This document shows, piece after piece, positions 36,138-53,585 of a DNA stretch of 64,000 nucleotides (position 1 is its first letter; every line of letters begins with the position of its first letter). The notes beneath the pieces are model-generated. The model was not told the origin of the DNA. It saw nothing but the letters and a program-made list of their open reading frames with translations, and ran no database searches. The position numbers were made by a program, and so were the translations under genes. The stretch comes from Macrotis lagotis (Eukaryota; Chordata; Mammalia; Peramelemorphia; Peramelidae), in contig NC_133663.1 in the NCBI RefSeq assembly GCF_037893015.1, positions 219,569,753-219,633,752 on the forward strand, given 5' to 3'.

Positions 36138-36418
36138 TGTGACGATTGGGGTTTATTAGAATATCATGCCATCGTATAATGTGGGGGGGATCATATTGGG
36201 GGCATATCATGGAATGGGCAGACCTTTTAGATTGCAACTCAAACTCTGAGAGCCTATGAACATCCAAGAAGGAGGGGAAAGAGTTTCTGAGGACAATAAA
36301 TTACCTGACTCCCAAGACTAAGGTGTGCCTCACACAAGATGTATCTTGCAAGGTTCGTGAATAAAATGTACAATTTTCTCTCACTCTAGCAGGTTTTTCT
36401 TTTCATTCATTTATAATA
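36138..36418 (+). repeat. Left LTR of the retroviral fossil
   Basis: Starts TGTGACGATTGGGG and ends near TTTATAATA. It shares with the right LTR 'GAGAGCCTATGAACATCCAAGA', 'GTATCTTGCAAGGTTCGTGAAT' (with a polyadenylation signal AATAAA), and 'TAGCAGGTTTTTCTTTTCATTC'. Confidence 0.82.
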
Positions 36419-37199
36419 ATTTGTGAGCTCGTGCCAGGATCTTCAGAACACCTCAAGGAAGCCCCAGAAGAGACCTGGGAAGGAAGCCTCATATCTTGAT
36501 TTCAAGCCAGATCCTTGTTTCTTTTCCGGGGTTCCGTTGGGTGGATCTCTGAATGGACCTGAAACCCTGTCATTGACATAGAGAGTGATAGAAAATTGTG
36601 GAAACACCCAGAAAGGTAGGGAAACCGGTTTTTATCTTTCAAGGCTGATTCTAGACAATTCCAGGAAAGGAAGTCCTAGATGGGAGGCCAGGGGTGCCTC
36701 AGGGAGGGGAAGAAGAGAGATCCCCCCCCCCCCCCCCATCTAATACCCAAGGAGAGGCCTTTGGGTGGGAAATGAGCTAGTTGGGACATCGAGAAAAGTA
36801 AGTTCATCAGACTTCTGTTCTGAATGGCCACAAATCCCCATCCAAAGACTGTCTGGTGGCCAAGGCCTGGGTCTGATGAACAGTGAACCATTAAGGTACC
36901 TTTAAATAAAGAGGTGGAATATAATTGGGGATGCTAAATTATTTCTAAGCAAGTTAGAAAAAGATAAAAAATAGGTGGGATCTTCTGGCTGCTCCTAGAG
37001 AGGAGGCTAACAGTGGCCCAAGAGGAAAGGGAAAGTCCGGAGAGAGGAGAAAAAGAAATGCTTCCTAAATTAAGGAAGCCGATTGGATCCAATGCTGTGT
37101 GAGTAAGTTTGAATGTTCCCAGGGGAGTATTCTATGTTTTGTCTTGTGTAAGTGTCTCTTTTAGGGTCTGAGGACCCAGCTCAAGTTTTAAAAGAGTTG

Positions 37200-37690
37200 G
37201 AGAAACCAGGAGGGACAGGATTTCAGGGAAGCCTGGAGGAATTTGCATGAACTGATGCTGAGTGAGATGAGCAGAACCAGAAAAACACTGTATACCCTAA
37301 CAGCAACGTGGGATAGAAGATCAACCTTGAAGGACTCACTCATTCCACCAGTGCAACAATCAGGAGCAATTTTGAGCTGTCTGCAAAGGAAGAGTGCCAT
37401 CTGTATCCAGATAAGGAGATGTGGAGTTTGAACAAAGTTCAAGGACTATTCCCCTTAATTTAGAAAAAAATGGATATCTTATTGTCTGATCTTGTTATCT
37501 TAGAATTCTTGTCTCTTTAAGGATATGATTTCTCTCTCATCACACCCAATTTGGATCAAGGTACAACATGGAAACAATGTAAAGACTGACAGATTGCTTT
37601 CTGTCGGGGGTGGGGGGAGGGGAGTAAGATGGGGGGAAAATTATAAAACTCAAATAATATCTTTAATAAAAATTAATTTAAAAAAAAGAG
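37200..37690 (+). mobile_element. 5'-truncated L1 inserted in the retroviral fossil
   Basis: It contains the end of L1 ORF2 (FREAWRNLHELMLSEMSRTR-like reading at 37225-37290) and the 3' UTR with the G-rich GGGGGTGGGGGGAGGGG segment (37606-37622), ending in an A-rich tail. AAAGAGTTGG at 37191-37200 recurs as GAGAGAGTTGG after the tail (about 37688-37698), a probable target-site duplication. Confidence 0.88.
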
Positions 37691-37727
37691 AGAGTTGGGA
37701 GTTGGGCCCAGGAGTTTCAGAAGGTGA

Positions 37728-38205
37728 GGGAGAAGGAAGTAGTGTGCAGCGGCCCCCACATGGAAATCAGCTCTTCCAGTTTGATAGCTGTGCAAGATGT
37801 GTAGAGTTAAGGGAAGGGGGGGATTCTTAAAGAGAAAGCTGTACTTTGGGGAGAGTTTAGAAGAGTTTAAGAGAAGGGAAGGATCGAGAAGTTCTAGGAA
37901 AGACTTTATCAAAGATTCCATGCTTTCTCCCTGGATTTTGGGAACTTTGTAAAGTGGCTTACAAATCATTCTAAGAGAAGGAAATGGTTGTACATCGGCC
38001 CCCACATGGATCAGCCCCTCCCTCACCTGGTGGTACTGTGGTGTGCAGAGTTAAAAGAAAGGGGAGGGGGATTCTTAAAGGGAAAAAAAAGGAAGTTGTG
38101 CTTAGGGGAAAGAGTTTAGAAGAAGTTCAAGAGAAGAAAGAACCCTTAAGGGAAAGAGTGAGAAGTTAGAGGGAAGATTTCTTATCCTTATGCTTTCTCC
38201 CTGGG
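37728..38205 (+). repeat. Tandem duplication in the interior of the retroviral fossil
   Basis: Two copies of about 200-230 bp at about 37728-37933 and 37975-38205 share TCGGCCCCCACATGG-type starts, 'GGGGGATTCTTAAAG', 'GAGTTTAGAAGA' and 'TTATGCTTTCTCCCTGG' / 'CCATGCTTTCTCCCTGG'. Confidence 0.8.
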
Positions 38206-38609
38206 TGGGGGAAGGGCTGGTGGGTTGGACACACGGTGGTCTTGATCCAATCACCATCTTGTTGAACTGAGACTTTACCTTAAGACTCAATCTACCTAAG
38301 TGCCCCACCCACCCGTGGGGGGGGGGGGGGGGAGACAGGAAGGGAAAGATCCCTCCACAGGCAGGATGTGTGAATGGGAAAGAAAAAAAGTATCTAAGAT
38401 CCAGGGGTTAAGAGACTCCTTTATTGAAAGGAAATCACGTTTAATGAATATCTCTGCCATGTGGCCTGAGTGATGACTGGAATTGTTTTTAAAAGTTTCT
38501 GAACTAGAGTTTTGGGAAGCCCACTGAGGGTTTTAAAAGAGGGATACAAGTGTTGTAACATTCTGACAATTTGTACAGAATGGGAGGAATTAAATAACCT
38601 AGATTGTTA

Positions 38610-39055
38610 AATTAGTTTAGGATTACTATTGTAACTTTTGCAAGGAGTTATATGGTTTGAGATTTTAAACTCTATTGTAACACCTTTGGGTTAAAGAAAA
38701 GTGGTATTGGTATTAAAAAAAAGTGGTATTAAGAAGAGAAATGCCTAGGTTACCAGGGATGTTTATCGATTTCTCTTGGAAAAAAGCTCTAATTGGTTTC
38801 AATGTTAAGTTTAATAATGCTAACAATTGTATTTTTATTTTGGATAGAGCTTTTGGAATGTGAGTGATGAATTCTTTGTCTAAGGTACTCTAAAGTTTTT
38901 ATCAAACTGAATTGTTGGGTAGTTGAATTATAATTACATTGGGGTTTTAAATGTGTCATGTATGAGACTGGATTCTGAGAATTTGGGTAAAGAGACAGAA
39001 GTGTAAAGAACATGAGATTCATTTTGCTCTTGTTCTAAGGGAAACGAGATATTTA
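38610..39055 (+). repeat. Left arm of a large inverted repeat in the retroviral fossil
   Basis: About 440 bp starting ATTAGTTTAGGATTACTATT and ending near TTGTTCTAAGGGAAACGAGA. The reverse complement is found at 40005-40450. Confidence 0.88.
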
Positions 39056-39553
39056 AGAATCTTAATGTTTAATGTATATTAACAATGCATGTTTAATTTT
39101 AAATAAGTCAAGAATATGGTCTCTCTTGATAACTGCAGGCAGCTGATGGGGACTCTGAACAAATTGCAGTTGTGGGTAACTTAAAATGAATAAGATGTTT
39201 TTATCAGTTATGTGATATGTTGTAACTGCAAAGAGATTATAATTTGCAATATTTAGTTATAGCTTGTGAATATGTTATTTAAATACTGTATTGTAAAAGC
39301 CTGGGATTAAGGTGATTGCTTTGAAGGGCAATAAGGAAAATGGAAAAAAAAAATATGACTCTTTCTGGGATCTGTGAATAATGTGATAATGGAAGGATTG
39401 CTTAATACAATACAAATGACTAAATTTGTGTGTTACTCTGTTACTTATTGCTGTTCTGTTATAATGAAATTAATAATAATGCATGTTGGAAATTTAAAGC
39501 TACCTAAGATGTTTTAATGGTTTTAAAGAATTCTGAAAAGTAATTTGTATGTT

Positions 39554-39687
39554 AGGGGGGCAGCTAGGTGGCTCAGTGGATATAACACTGGCCCTGGAGT
39601 CAGGAGACCTGGGTTCAGGTCAGGCCTCAGATACTTAATGATTGCTTAGCTGGACAGGTCACTGTCCAGGCCTTGGGAAAAATAACC
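39554..39687 (+). mobile_element. tRNA-derived SINE inside the retroviral fossil
   Basis: GGGGCAGCTAGGTGGCTCAG to 'CCAGGCCTTGGGAAAAATAACC'. Direct repeat ATTTGTATGTT at 39543-39553 and 39688-39698. The 3' body is rearranged (GGACAGGTCACTGTCCAGG contains a short palindrome). Confidence 0.88.
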
Positions 39688-40004
39688 ATTTGTATGTTGA
39701 GGATGACTAGTAGGTAAACAAGTTTTATGTTTGGAAGTTTCTGCATGTGAATTGGATGTATTTTGGATCTATAATGTATAGCAAAGCAGTGGTTGTTTGC
39801 TTTGAAGTAAAAGCACTATATAATAAAGGAAAGATAAAGATCATTTGATGTTTCTCTGTGCAATCTCTTGGACAAAGGAGGCATTTATTTGTTGTAAGAT
39901 ACAACAGGCTAGAATGAGGCTTCTCTAGCCAAGGGGAATCTGTTATGTCATCTTTACATAGAGATGGAGTAGATATGATTTCAGACAAAGGGATGTCTCC
40001 AGTA

Positions 40005-40450
40005 AGAAACCTCTCATTTCCCTTAGAATAAAAGCAAAATGAATATCCCATGTTCTATACACTTCTGTCTCTTTACCCAAATTCTCAGAATCCAATCTCA
40101 TACAATGTAATTACAATTCAACTAACTTCCCAACAGTTAGGTTTGATAAAAACTTTAGAGTACCTTAGACAGAGAATCCAGCACTCACATTCCAAAAGCT
40201 CTATCCAAAATAAATATACGATTGTTAGCATTATTATTAAATTTAACATTGAAACCAATTAAGAGTTTTTTTTTTCCCCAAAAGAAATCGATAAACATCC
40301 CTGGTGACCTAGGTATTTCTTTTCTTAATACCACTTTTTTTTTTAATACCAATACCATTTTTCTTTAACCCGAAGGTGTTACAATAGAGTTTAAAATCCC
40401 AAACCATATAACTCCTTGCAAAAGTTACAATAGTTTAATCCCAAACTAAG
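40005..40450 (-). repeat. Right arm of a large inverted repeat in the retroviral fossil
   Basis: Starts TCTCATTTCCCTTAGAATAA and ends TAATCCCAAACTA. Its reverse complement matches 38610-39055 throughout, including 'ACACTTCTGTCTCTTTACCC', 'ACTTTAGAGTACCTTAGACA', 'ATCGATAAACATCCCTGG' and 'CCATATAACTCCTTGCAAAAG'. The arms are separated by about 950 bp. Confidence 0.88.
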
Positions 40451-41268
40451 ACAATCATAGTTAGAATACCAGGTTTTAGGCAAAGACCTAGGAAGGATAG
40501 TCCATCTTTAGGTAATTAATGAAAATTAATTGGGATTCCGTTAAGATTATAATTGGAATTTAGTGAATTGAATTCACTGGAAGTTCTAACTAGGTAAAAC
40601 AACTGTTAGATCACAGGACTTTTAATTTTCTCTTATGTCAGATACCAGGATGGACAACAAAAAAGAAATGCTACTGGGTAAATGTCATGTTCTTGGAGCC
40701 AAGGAAGCCAATGGGCCAAGGGTGTCAGGTGACAGGTATGGGCAGCCGAAGGGGCGGTTTCTCAGTATGGCTGAGGTTGGACCCATTTGACCTGATTTCC
40801 TGAAAATGACATTTGGATAATATCTCACCTGGAAGAATAAATCTGGCCTAAGACATCTGACCTTACCCATGTGACCTCTGCCTGGACATTCAATACTCAT
40901 GAAGAAAATTTCCTTTAATGTCCTGGAAAGTTTTAGGTAAATTAGATCTAATAGCCAGAGATGGGTTAGGTGTCTGGCTCTGAAAAATTCATTTTGGTTA
41001 AGGATGTTTGAGTCATTATTGTAATGAGAGCAAGGTTAAAACTTTTATTTTAAGCCAGATGCTGGGTACTCTTAGAACAAAGATGACTGTTGAATGTACG
41101 TGTTCAGAGCAAACTCCTGCTGAGAATGACTCAAGCTTGTGAGTTTGCTCATGTAGTAAAATACTAATGAAGTTTGTGTTAAAAGTGAATTATGTGTGTC
41201 AATATGGCAAAATGTAAATTGTAATAAGCTCCAGAATCTCACTGCTTAGTGATGGAAGCATGTGTTTT

Positions 41269-41424
41269 TTGTTTTTTGTTTTTAGTTTTTGCATGGCAAT
41301 GGGGTTAAGTGGCTTGCCCAAGGCCACACGGCCAGGTAATTATTAAATGTCTGAGGCCAGATTTGAACTCAGGTACTCCTGACTCCAAGGCCAGTGCTCT
41401 ATCCACTGCACCATCTAGCTGCCC
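41269..41424 (-). mobile_element. tRNA-derived SINE (WSINE1-like) inside the retroviral fossil
   Basis: A complete reverse copy with a perfect 14 bp target-site duplication GAAGCATGTGTTTT at 41255-41268 and 41425-41438. Confidence 0.94.
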
Positions 41425-42785
41425 GAAGCATGTGTTTTGATCTGAATAAGATGTTAAGCAGTTTCTCTACCAAAAGACAAGGTCTCAAGGAGTCACCAGA
41501 GCTTTGTTGGAATAGATTCTGAAGGACATTGGATGCCTCCAAGGAAGAGAGGAGAGACACTGGACCAGTTCCATCTCCATCATCTCTCACCTATGAGTAC
41601 TTCCCCTTGACTCTGTGACACTTATGTCCTTCTCCTTATGGAAAGGAGGGGAGGCAGGATGAAAATGAGAAAGGGAGATTATTGGGTGGCATAGCTATGA
41701 GTCTGTATAGGGAATGAGTCCTCTTGATTTAGTAAAGGTGGAAGGAGAGTCCAGCTGGCAGAGGTGTGGCTGTTAGACTTGCCATAATTCACAGCAGTTT
41801 GAGAATTGGCCTTGGGTACCCCTGGGTCTGACCTAGATTTTCAGTCCTTGGTCAGAGGTGCATGGGGGCACAGAATTCTGATCCAGAGGAGAGAGACACT
41901 GGTGGCATGTGACTGAGTCAGTTCAGAGTGACTTGTTTATAACTGACTGGTCAGGATATTGCCTGGGGAATAGCAAATGTCTAGACATGTCCAGAAACAG
42001 GGTACATATATTAAGGGCTCAACAGCAAGACAGGTAGCCTCAGACTCATGTGAGATGAATGATGGTGCCTGAATCCCTTGTAAAGATGTGCAAACTGGGG
42101 CGTTTATTAAGGGAAACTGATTTATGAGTTAGTATGGACTTGCAAGGAAAGTGCTGAAATGGTCATTTGCAAGAAAGATAATTTAAGGAACATCACTAGG
42201 TATATTAACTATTCTTAGGGTTGATCCAATGGCACAAAATCAGGAATTTAGTTTGGATTTTGGAGCCAGGAAAACGTTTCTAAAGACATTGGTATAAAAA
42301 CTTGCAGTGGAAGGAGGTATAGCAACTTTGGAAATGTACCTGTTATCATGATTATATAGCCTATTTAAGAGGGACTCTTGGAAGAGGAGGAACAGTATTA
42401 TCCATTTGTTGGAAACTGTTCCTGGAAGATCAACTAGTACTAGAGGGACAATATTGAATTTGTAGGACTACTGCCTAGACTCAGTTGTCCAGAGTTGGTC
42501 AGGGAGTTATCTGGACTTATTACCTGGGATGGGAGTTGGGAACCCCAATTTATATCCAAGCTATAGTTGTAATAATTACCAAACAGCTAGGGTCTTGGAC
42601 CTGCTGGCTACCTAAGCCACACAAGCAAACAAGAGGCAAGTATTCAACATAGAATGGTACTAGACTACCTGTTGGCCAAGGTCTTGTGGTAAACTGAACT
42701 TGTCAAGCTGCTGCCTGAAAATAGATGACAATGGGCAGGTGGTAAAGATAACCAAGGAAAGCTGGCACATATTCTATTCCAAACC

Positions 42786-43067
42786 TGGACATTGGGGTTT
42801 TTTAGCATATCATGGGTCATATGATGTGGGGGGCCAAATTAGGGGCATGCCACGGAACTCAAAACCCTGAGAGCCTATGAACATCCAAGAGGGAGGGGAA
42901 AAGCGTTTCTGAAGACCATAAAATTACCTGACTTTGAAGACTAATTCATGCTTCGTGCCTAGGAGTAAAGTACCCTTACCTTGTAAGGTGTATCTTGCAA
43001 GGTTCGTGAATAAAATTTACAATTTTCTCTCACACTAGCAGGTTTTTCTTTACATTCATTTATAACA
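42786..43067 (+). repeat. Right LTR of the retroviral fossil
   Basis: Starts TGGACATTGGGG and ends near TTTATAACA. It is clearly homologous to 36138-36418 over its whole length, with small indels. The last ~75 bases are the best conserved. Confidence 0.82.
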
Positions 43068-43274
43068 ATCCTAAAGATTTTAGGTGCACATATAGCATAT
43101 TTATCCCTGCTGTCTAAGAGAATTAAGATGGTATCTGAGAAAAGGATTAAAATTTTTGGACCAAAACTTAATCTAAGAGTCTTTTAGGACTGAATTAATT
43201 GTTTGACCAAATATGGCTAATTTTTTAAGTTGACAATTTTATATGATCCTCAAATGATGTTATAATCCAAATGG

Positions 43275-43440
43275 TCCTTTTTTTTCCCCTTAGGTTTTTG
43301 CAAGGTCAATGGGGTTAAGTGGCTTGCCCAACGCCACACAGCTAGGTAATTAAGTGTCTGAGACTGGATTTGAACCCAGGTACTCCTGACTCCAGGGCTG
43401 GTGCTTTATCCACTTTATCTACTGCGCCACCTAGCCACCC
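43275..43440 (-). mobile_element. tRNA-derived SINE (WSINE1-like)
   Basis: A reverse copy with CCAAATGG at 43267-43274 and 43441-43448. The head carries a local duplication (TTTATCCACTTTATCTACTG at about 43408-43427). Confidence 0.88.
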
Positions 43441-43982
43441 CCAAATGGGGGTAACATATCACGTATATGTACATATGTAGTTATGAAGTTAGATATCATA
43501 GAGAACAGGAAGAATAGTTGTAGAGATGCTAAGAAATTCATGGTCAGCAAGATTCAGGAAAATAGCCATTAATAAAAAAAAAGCACAAAGACTAGCTAAC
43601 AAGCAGATAACATACCAGATAATAATAAAAACATGAAGATGAATCTGATCTACTGACTTGGGATGAGTCCTCCACCTAGGATATAAATTTTATTAAAAGG
43701 AAGGGATTAGAAATAGTGGAGACAAAGTATAAAAGTAAACCAAGAAGATATGAGGGGAAATTGAGAAACCAGAAAAAGATACCAGAAAATGGCAGAAAAC
43801 TGAGTTAGGAAAACATCACAAATCTGACAAGAGTGGTTTGAGAACAGTGGTGATTTGTTTATAGAGACATCTGAGGCATTCTCTCTGAAAAAGAAAAGGA
43901 AAACAGCTAATAATACTTGCCTAAAGATAATTTTAGTTTTCAAATGCTGGAGGAACTATTAGGGGGAACATTGACATCTCAG

Positions 43983-44137
43983 TTTTTTGTTTTAGGATTT
44001 TGCAGCAAGGCAAATTGGGGTAAAGTGGCTTGCCCAAGGCCACACAGGTAATTATTAAGTGTCTGAGACCGGATTTGAACCCAGGAACTCCTGACTCCAG
44101 GGCCCGTGCTTTATCCACTAGGCTACCTAACCACCCC
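43983..44137 (-). mobile_element. tRNA-derived SINE (WSINE1-like)
   Basis: A reverse copy: TTTTAGGATTTTGCAGCAAG, GTGGCTTGCCCAAGGCCACA, GGATTTGAACCCAGGAACTC, 'CTACCTAACCACCCC'. The flanking duplication is uncertain. Confidence 0.85.
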
Positions 44138-44639
44138 GGTATCTCATTCTTACAAGGAGAAATTTCTTGCCGGAGCAGAAATGATAGAAATTTGAGTGAA
44201 AATTAACACTGCTAAAATCTGTATTTGAAAACAAGTCAGACACAGAAAAAAAAAAGTTTTCCATGTACCTTATTTCTGAGAAGAGCATATTTCAAAAAAT
44301 TTTAGAGACTTATATATAATATAGGAATATACAAGTACACACATGTAGTTGTATATATTCATATATGTAAAATATACAACACACAAACTCTCAAGAATGA
44401 AAATTCCAAGACTCAAAAAAAATTTTAAATTTAAAGGAATTCATTGGCCAATGGACAAAAAAACACAGCACCATGCTGTAAAAATTGCGTTGAGAATACG
44501 AAAGCCCAGAATGAACTGAGAATTGAAAAGACAACAGAAAGGGTTCTGTTTTGCTTTAAAGCTGTATTTAGAGAAAAGAGAAGTATCAAAAAGAAAATTA
44601 CAATAACGTAAATTATGAATTGAAAAGGGACCACAGAGA

Positions 44640-45027
44640 GAAAACAAGGTTGTTACCTCTTTAATTGGCATCTGTTTTATCAAGTGAAAGACCTTTTCAA
44701 TTGGAAAGATCAGGAAAAAATGTCCAGGAGAGAATTGGTACTGTGAGTTCAAGTCATGCAAATTGGAAAGATCTGGCAGTCATAATTGCTAAGTCACTGT
44801 CAGTGATCTCTGAAATATCACTGAAAATGGAAGAAATATAGTAATTTTTAAAGAGGAAAATATACTATTTTTTTAAAAAAAGAGACATTACAAAGAATGT
44901 TTTTTACTTCAGTTCTTGGCAAAGTTATTGAAGAGATCATTAAAGCACTGGAAATTGGAAGTGAACGTGGAAAAAAAAGGAAGCAGTGATAATGAAGGGT
45001 CAGCAACATGGATTAATTAAGCATCAT
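44640..45027 (+). mobile_element. CR1/L3-type LINE fragment
   Basis: 'GAGAATTGGTACTGTGAGTTC', 'AATTGGAAAGATCTGGCAGTC', 'AGTGATCTCTGAAATATCACTG', 'CTTCAGTTCTTGGCAAAGTTAT', 'CAGCAACATGGATTAATTAAG' follow the order of the N-terminal RT part of CR1/L3 (KILE..I and NQHG regions). Diverged. Lower certainty than the 60-62 kb copy. Confidence 0.5.
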
Positions 45028-45090
45028 ACCTAGCTGTGTGGCCACTTAACCCCATTTGCCTTGCAAAAACATAAAATAAACAAATAAATA
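45028..45090 (+). mobile_element. 3' fragment of a tRNA-derived SINE
   Basis: TACCTAGCTGTGTGGCCACT then TTAACCCCATTTGCCTTGCA and an AATAAA-type tail. The head is absent and a short piece (TTGGGCAAGC) is missing from the body. Confidence 0.8.
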
Positions 45091-45777
45091 AAAGATAGAA
45101 GATAAAAGAAGAGCATAGAAAGCCAATTCAAAACAATTATTATTGTTCTTGCTTCACTTTCAAGTAGGGGAATCATGAATCATTATTTCTTTGAGTGCAG
45201 GGTGGAGGCCAGAGTACTGACTATATTAAAATTTCACTCAAGGACCTGTCAGGCAGCCACAAAACCAAGGGAGTGGTTAGGGCAGGTAAAAACTAGTTTA
45301 AACTGAAGAGGTAAATTTAAATATTGGCAAAAGAGAAACCTGGACAGGAATATCAAAACATGCTGTTGATCTTAAAAATATGTATGATCAGATCCTTATA
45401 CATGACTAATAAAACTGTGAAACTTGATCATCAGTTTATATGTGTAAGAGAATAATACATAGATTTTGAATTTATCTAAAATGCTTTGGTAATCTCAAAT
45501 TTGTAATATAAAATGTGACTAAGTAGGTTGACCTATTAAATCATCATATATACACATTTATGTAAATATGTATATGTGTATACATATATTTCTGCTGTTA
45601 AAAGTTTTATACATTAATATACAGAACTTAAAAGTTTGAGAAAAGATTGAGATGAGATCAGAATCAGAATGACTCAAGAAAGGTAGAAAAGAAATCCATG
45701 GTGGTACTTGGAATCTTCTGATATTACTTTTTTTTTGCAGCATTTGGAGATTTTTGACTCTCTAACTCACTATATGA

Positions 45778-45935
45778 AACTTTGGATCAATGTACAACAT
45801 GGAAACAAAGTAAAGACTGACAGACTGCTTTGCATGGGGGGACTGGGGGGAGGGAATTAAGATGGGGGGAATTGTAAAACTCAAATAATATCTTTAATAA
45901 AAAAACAAAAACAAATAAAAACCAAAAAAACAAAC
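45778..45935 (+). mobile_element. L1 3' end fragment
   Basis: GGATCAATGTACAACATGGA, 'GTAAAGACTGACAGACTGCTTT', a G-rich segment, 'TCAAATAATATCTTTAATAAAA' and an A-rich tail. Truncated to about 160 bp. Confidence 0.85.
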
Positions 45936-46599
45936 GGTTATCTCCCACTTCCTAAAGTGGCATGTGTGACTATTACAAGTTAATGAACAGAACAAAAAGT
46001 AACAAAAATGAAGGAAATTTAATAAGTAACATTATTGTTATGCCAATGGCCAGATGATCTGCTTATAAAATTGACAATTCTTTTTAAAGAGCAAAAAGAA
46101 CATTTTACACAATGTTGTTCCTTTAGCCATAAGGTAATGATAACTGTCCTTTTTATTTTACAAATGCTGCATGTAACATATATGCCTTTAACATTAAAGC
46201 TTGTTTGCCTATGTTCAGGGCAGAGGCAAAAAATCACAAGAATCTGAAGAGGCCGGAATATGTAAATATACTACTTGAATCTTTTGTTGAATTTGAGAAT
46301 AGGGATTTATTTCATTCTTTCTGTAAACTCAGTAGTACCTAGTTTAGTAGCTGGTACATTAAAGGTGAATAAATGGCTGATTGGTTCATTTGAGGTAATG
46401 GATAATTTTTTTTTAAATTAAAGAAAAAAACCTAATGAATTACTGAATTAGAATCCCATATTGGTATGGATAATAAGATGAAAATAACCTGTCTACTATT
46501 TGGATAAAAAGGCCAATGCAATTCAATAGAATAAGCATGTGCCCCGATTACATGTTGACTAATAAAACATGCTCACTTTAATTTCTTCCGTTCTCTTCA

Positions 46600-47694
46600 T
46601 TATTCTAAAGTAGCGACACTCAAAACACACATCTAAGAATCTCTTTTCTGATCTGATTTTATTTTTTAAACAACAGATTTGGGACATGGTAAGAAATTAC
46701 TATGTTACATTTTCTTTAAAAAATCTGCCATGTTCTACAGAAATGGAATAAATAAATAAGATTTTAAAAGTTCAAAAGTTTATACACATTTATAAAAATA
46801 ACTGAATTAGAAGAAATTAAACAATGCTGAGATGTCCATGAAGAGAGAGGTCTGGGTGGGGAAAGGCACCTCATTCCATCACAGGAAATAAAGACCACAG
46901 TTGTTAATAGATAGCCAAAGCCTTGGATCTTGAGGAATAACCTTCTTCTGGATAAATTTCTGAGGGAGTACTTAACTGACTTAGATGGCAGCTGGGGGAT
47001 TCAATTCCCTGACCCACACACACTAAAGCACTGTTCTCTTTGAGCCAGGACAGTGAAATTTTGAAGGAAGTAAAAAGTTAGCTTTTTGAGCTAACATCCT
47101 GTACTGAAAATACAGATCCATAAACAAAGCTTTTATTTTCTATCTATTTTTGCATCTTTGCTCAAAAAGTTTGTGCACAGTGCAATTTAAAAGAGTCGCT
47201 GTAGTCACCTTGGATGAAGCTACACTTGTAAGGGTAGAGAAACACGACTTTATCTTTTCTCCATCATATAAAAGTTTAACATCTGAAAATAGCATTAATA
47301 TTCTTGGATGATAGGTTCTACACAACAGTCAAACTAAAGAGGTTATAATAATCAAAACAGACTTCTAATACAACATAAATATTGTGACATTACCTTTACT
47401 TCAGGTAACAGATACTCTTTCACCTAAATTTATTTATGCTCTTTTATCTACTAATCTCTTATTCTGGATTAGGACCTAGATCTTTTTGGACATATGAAAG
47501 GTGTGATGTATTATACAAATTTAAAGAAAACAATGAAAATAAACTTCCAGAATGGAATTATATCCACAGGGGAAGAGAAGGGGTAAGGGGGGGGAGGCAG
47601 GGAAGGCAGGGGAGGGAGGAGAAAGATATGAGAATAAAAGATGGACATTAAAAATACTGTAGTGTAGCAAACTGTAATTGAAGGAAGAACCTCT
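46600..47694 (-). other. CLDND1: Probable CLDND1 3' UTR
   Basis: The sequence after the stop has no other gene. Minus-strand AATAAA hexamers occur at 47137-47132, 46662-46657 and 46311-46306, and any could be the cleavage signal. The first ~120 bases include a pyrimidine-rich tract (plus strand AAGGGGGGGGAGGCAGGGAA at 47587-47606). The end of the transcript cannot be fixed from sequence alone. Confidence 0.4.
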
Positions 47695-52850
<5,156 letters not shown>

Positions 52851-53394
52851 TTAAAAGGGGAAAAAAAGAAAAAGAAAACACAGAAAAATTAATTTTCAAG
52901 AAACCAAGCCAGCTTTTAAAATAATTAAATTAATAATTAATTTTTGGATAAATTTTAATAAACTTTTAAATAATTAAATTAATAATTAAGTGAATTAAAA
53001 ATTAAAATTTAACAATTAAAAATATTCAATAGCAAAGAATTCCTTTTGTCATTCTCTAGATTAGTTTCTTAGTCTAGGATCTGAGGATAAAGTTCCAGGG
53101 GTTCATAAACTTGGATAGGAAAAAAAATTGCATCCTTTTTTTCTGCTTCCCTTTTAATTAAAATTTGACATGTACTTAATTATTATTCTGAGAAAGGATT
53201 CACAAGTTTCATTAAGTCAGTCAAAAGGATAAAAGACATGAAAACAGTTAAGGAATGCCTATTCAAGCCTTAAAAATGTTTGTGATTTTGACTAAAGATT
53301 GTCTAAATTTCATCCCTGAAATTTCTGGCACAATATATTATGATTATGGATAAGAAATTTGGTAAATACTCATTTCTTAACTGATCAAAGCAGA

Positions 53395-53585
53395 TGGGTG
53401 TCCCGGTGCAACTGGAGTCAGTAAGGTTTGAGTTTAAATCTGAGCTCAGACATATTACAGTGGGCAAGGTTATACCTCTGTATTCTTTAATCTACTGTAG
53501 AAGGAAATGGCAAATTACTTCATTATCTTTGCTAAGAAAACCTTATGGAAAGTATGGTTCACAGAGCCATTAAAATCTCTTAAAG
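53395..53585 (+). mobile_element. MAR1-type SINE
   Basis: 'GGTGTCCCGGTGCAACTGGAG', 'GAGTTTAAATCTGAGCTCAGAC', 'GAAGGAAATGGCAAATTACTTC', 'TATCTTTGCTAAGAAAACC' follow the MAR1 order. A short reverse MIR piece (TTTTACGGATGATGAAACTG) follows at 53750. Confidence 0.72.

Larger units (their letters stand above)
36138..43067 (+). mobile_element. Fossil endogenous retrovirus (gammaretrovirus-like, ERV1 class), broken
   Basis: Paired ~281 bp direct repeats (36138-36418 and 42786-43067) bound a ~6.4 kb interior. Just inside the left LTR, about 36420-36440, lies TTGTGAGCTCGTGCCAGGAT, which resembles the proline-tRNA primer site of gammaretroviruses. No long gag, pol or env frame is visible, so the element is extensively decayed and may have been a defective relative from the start. 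It has since received a 5'-truncated L1 (37200-37690) and two SINEs (39554-39687 and 41269-41424). LTR divergence suggests an age of many millions of years. Confidence 0.75.

Noticed and set aside
37673-38026. 117-codon minus-strand frame
   Set aside because: It lies across the end of an inserted L1 tail and a tandem duplication in the retroviral fossil. No family resemblance.
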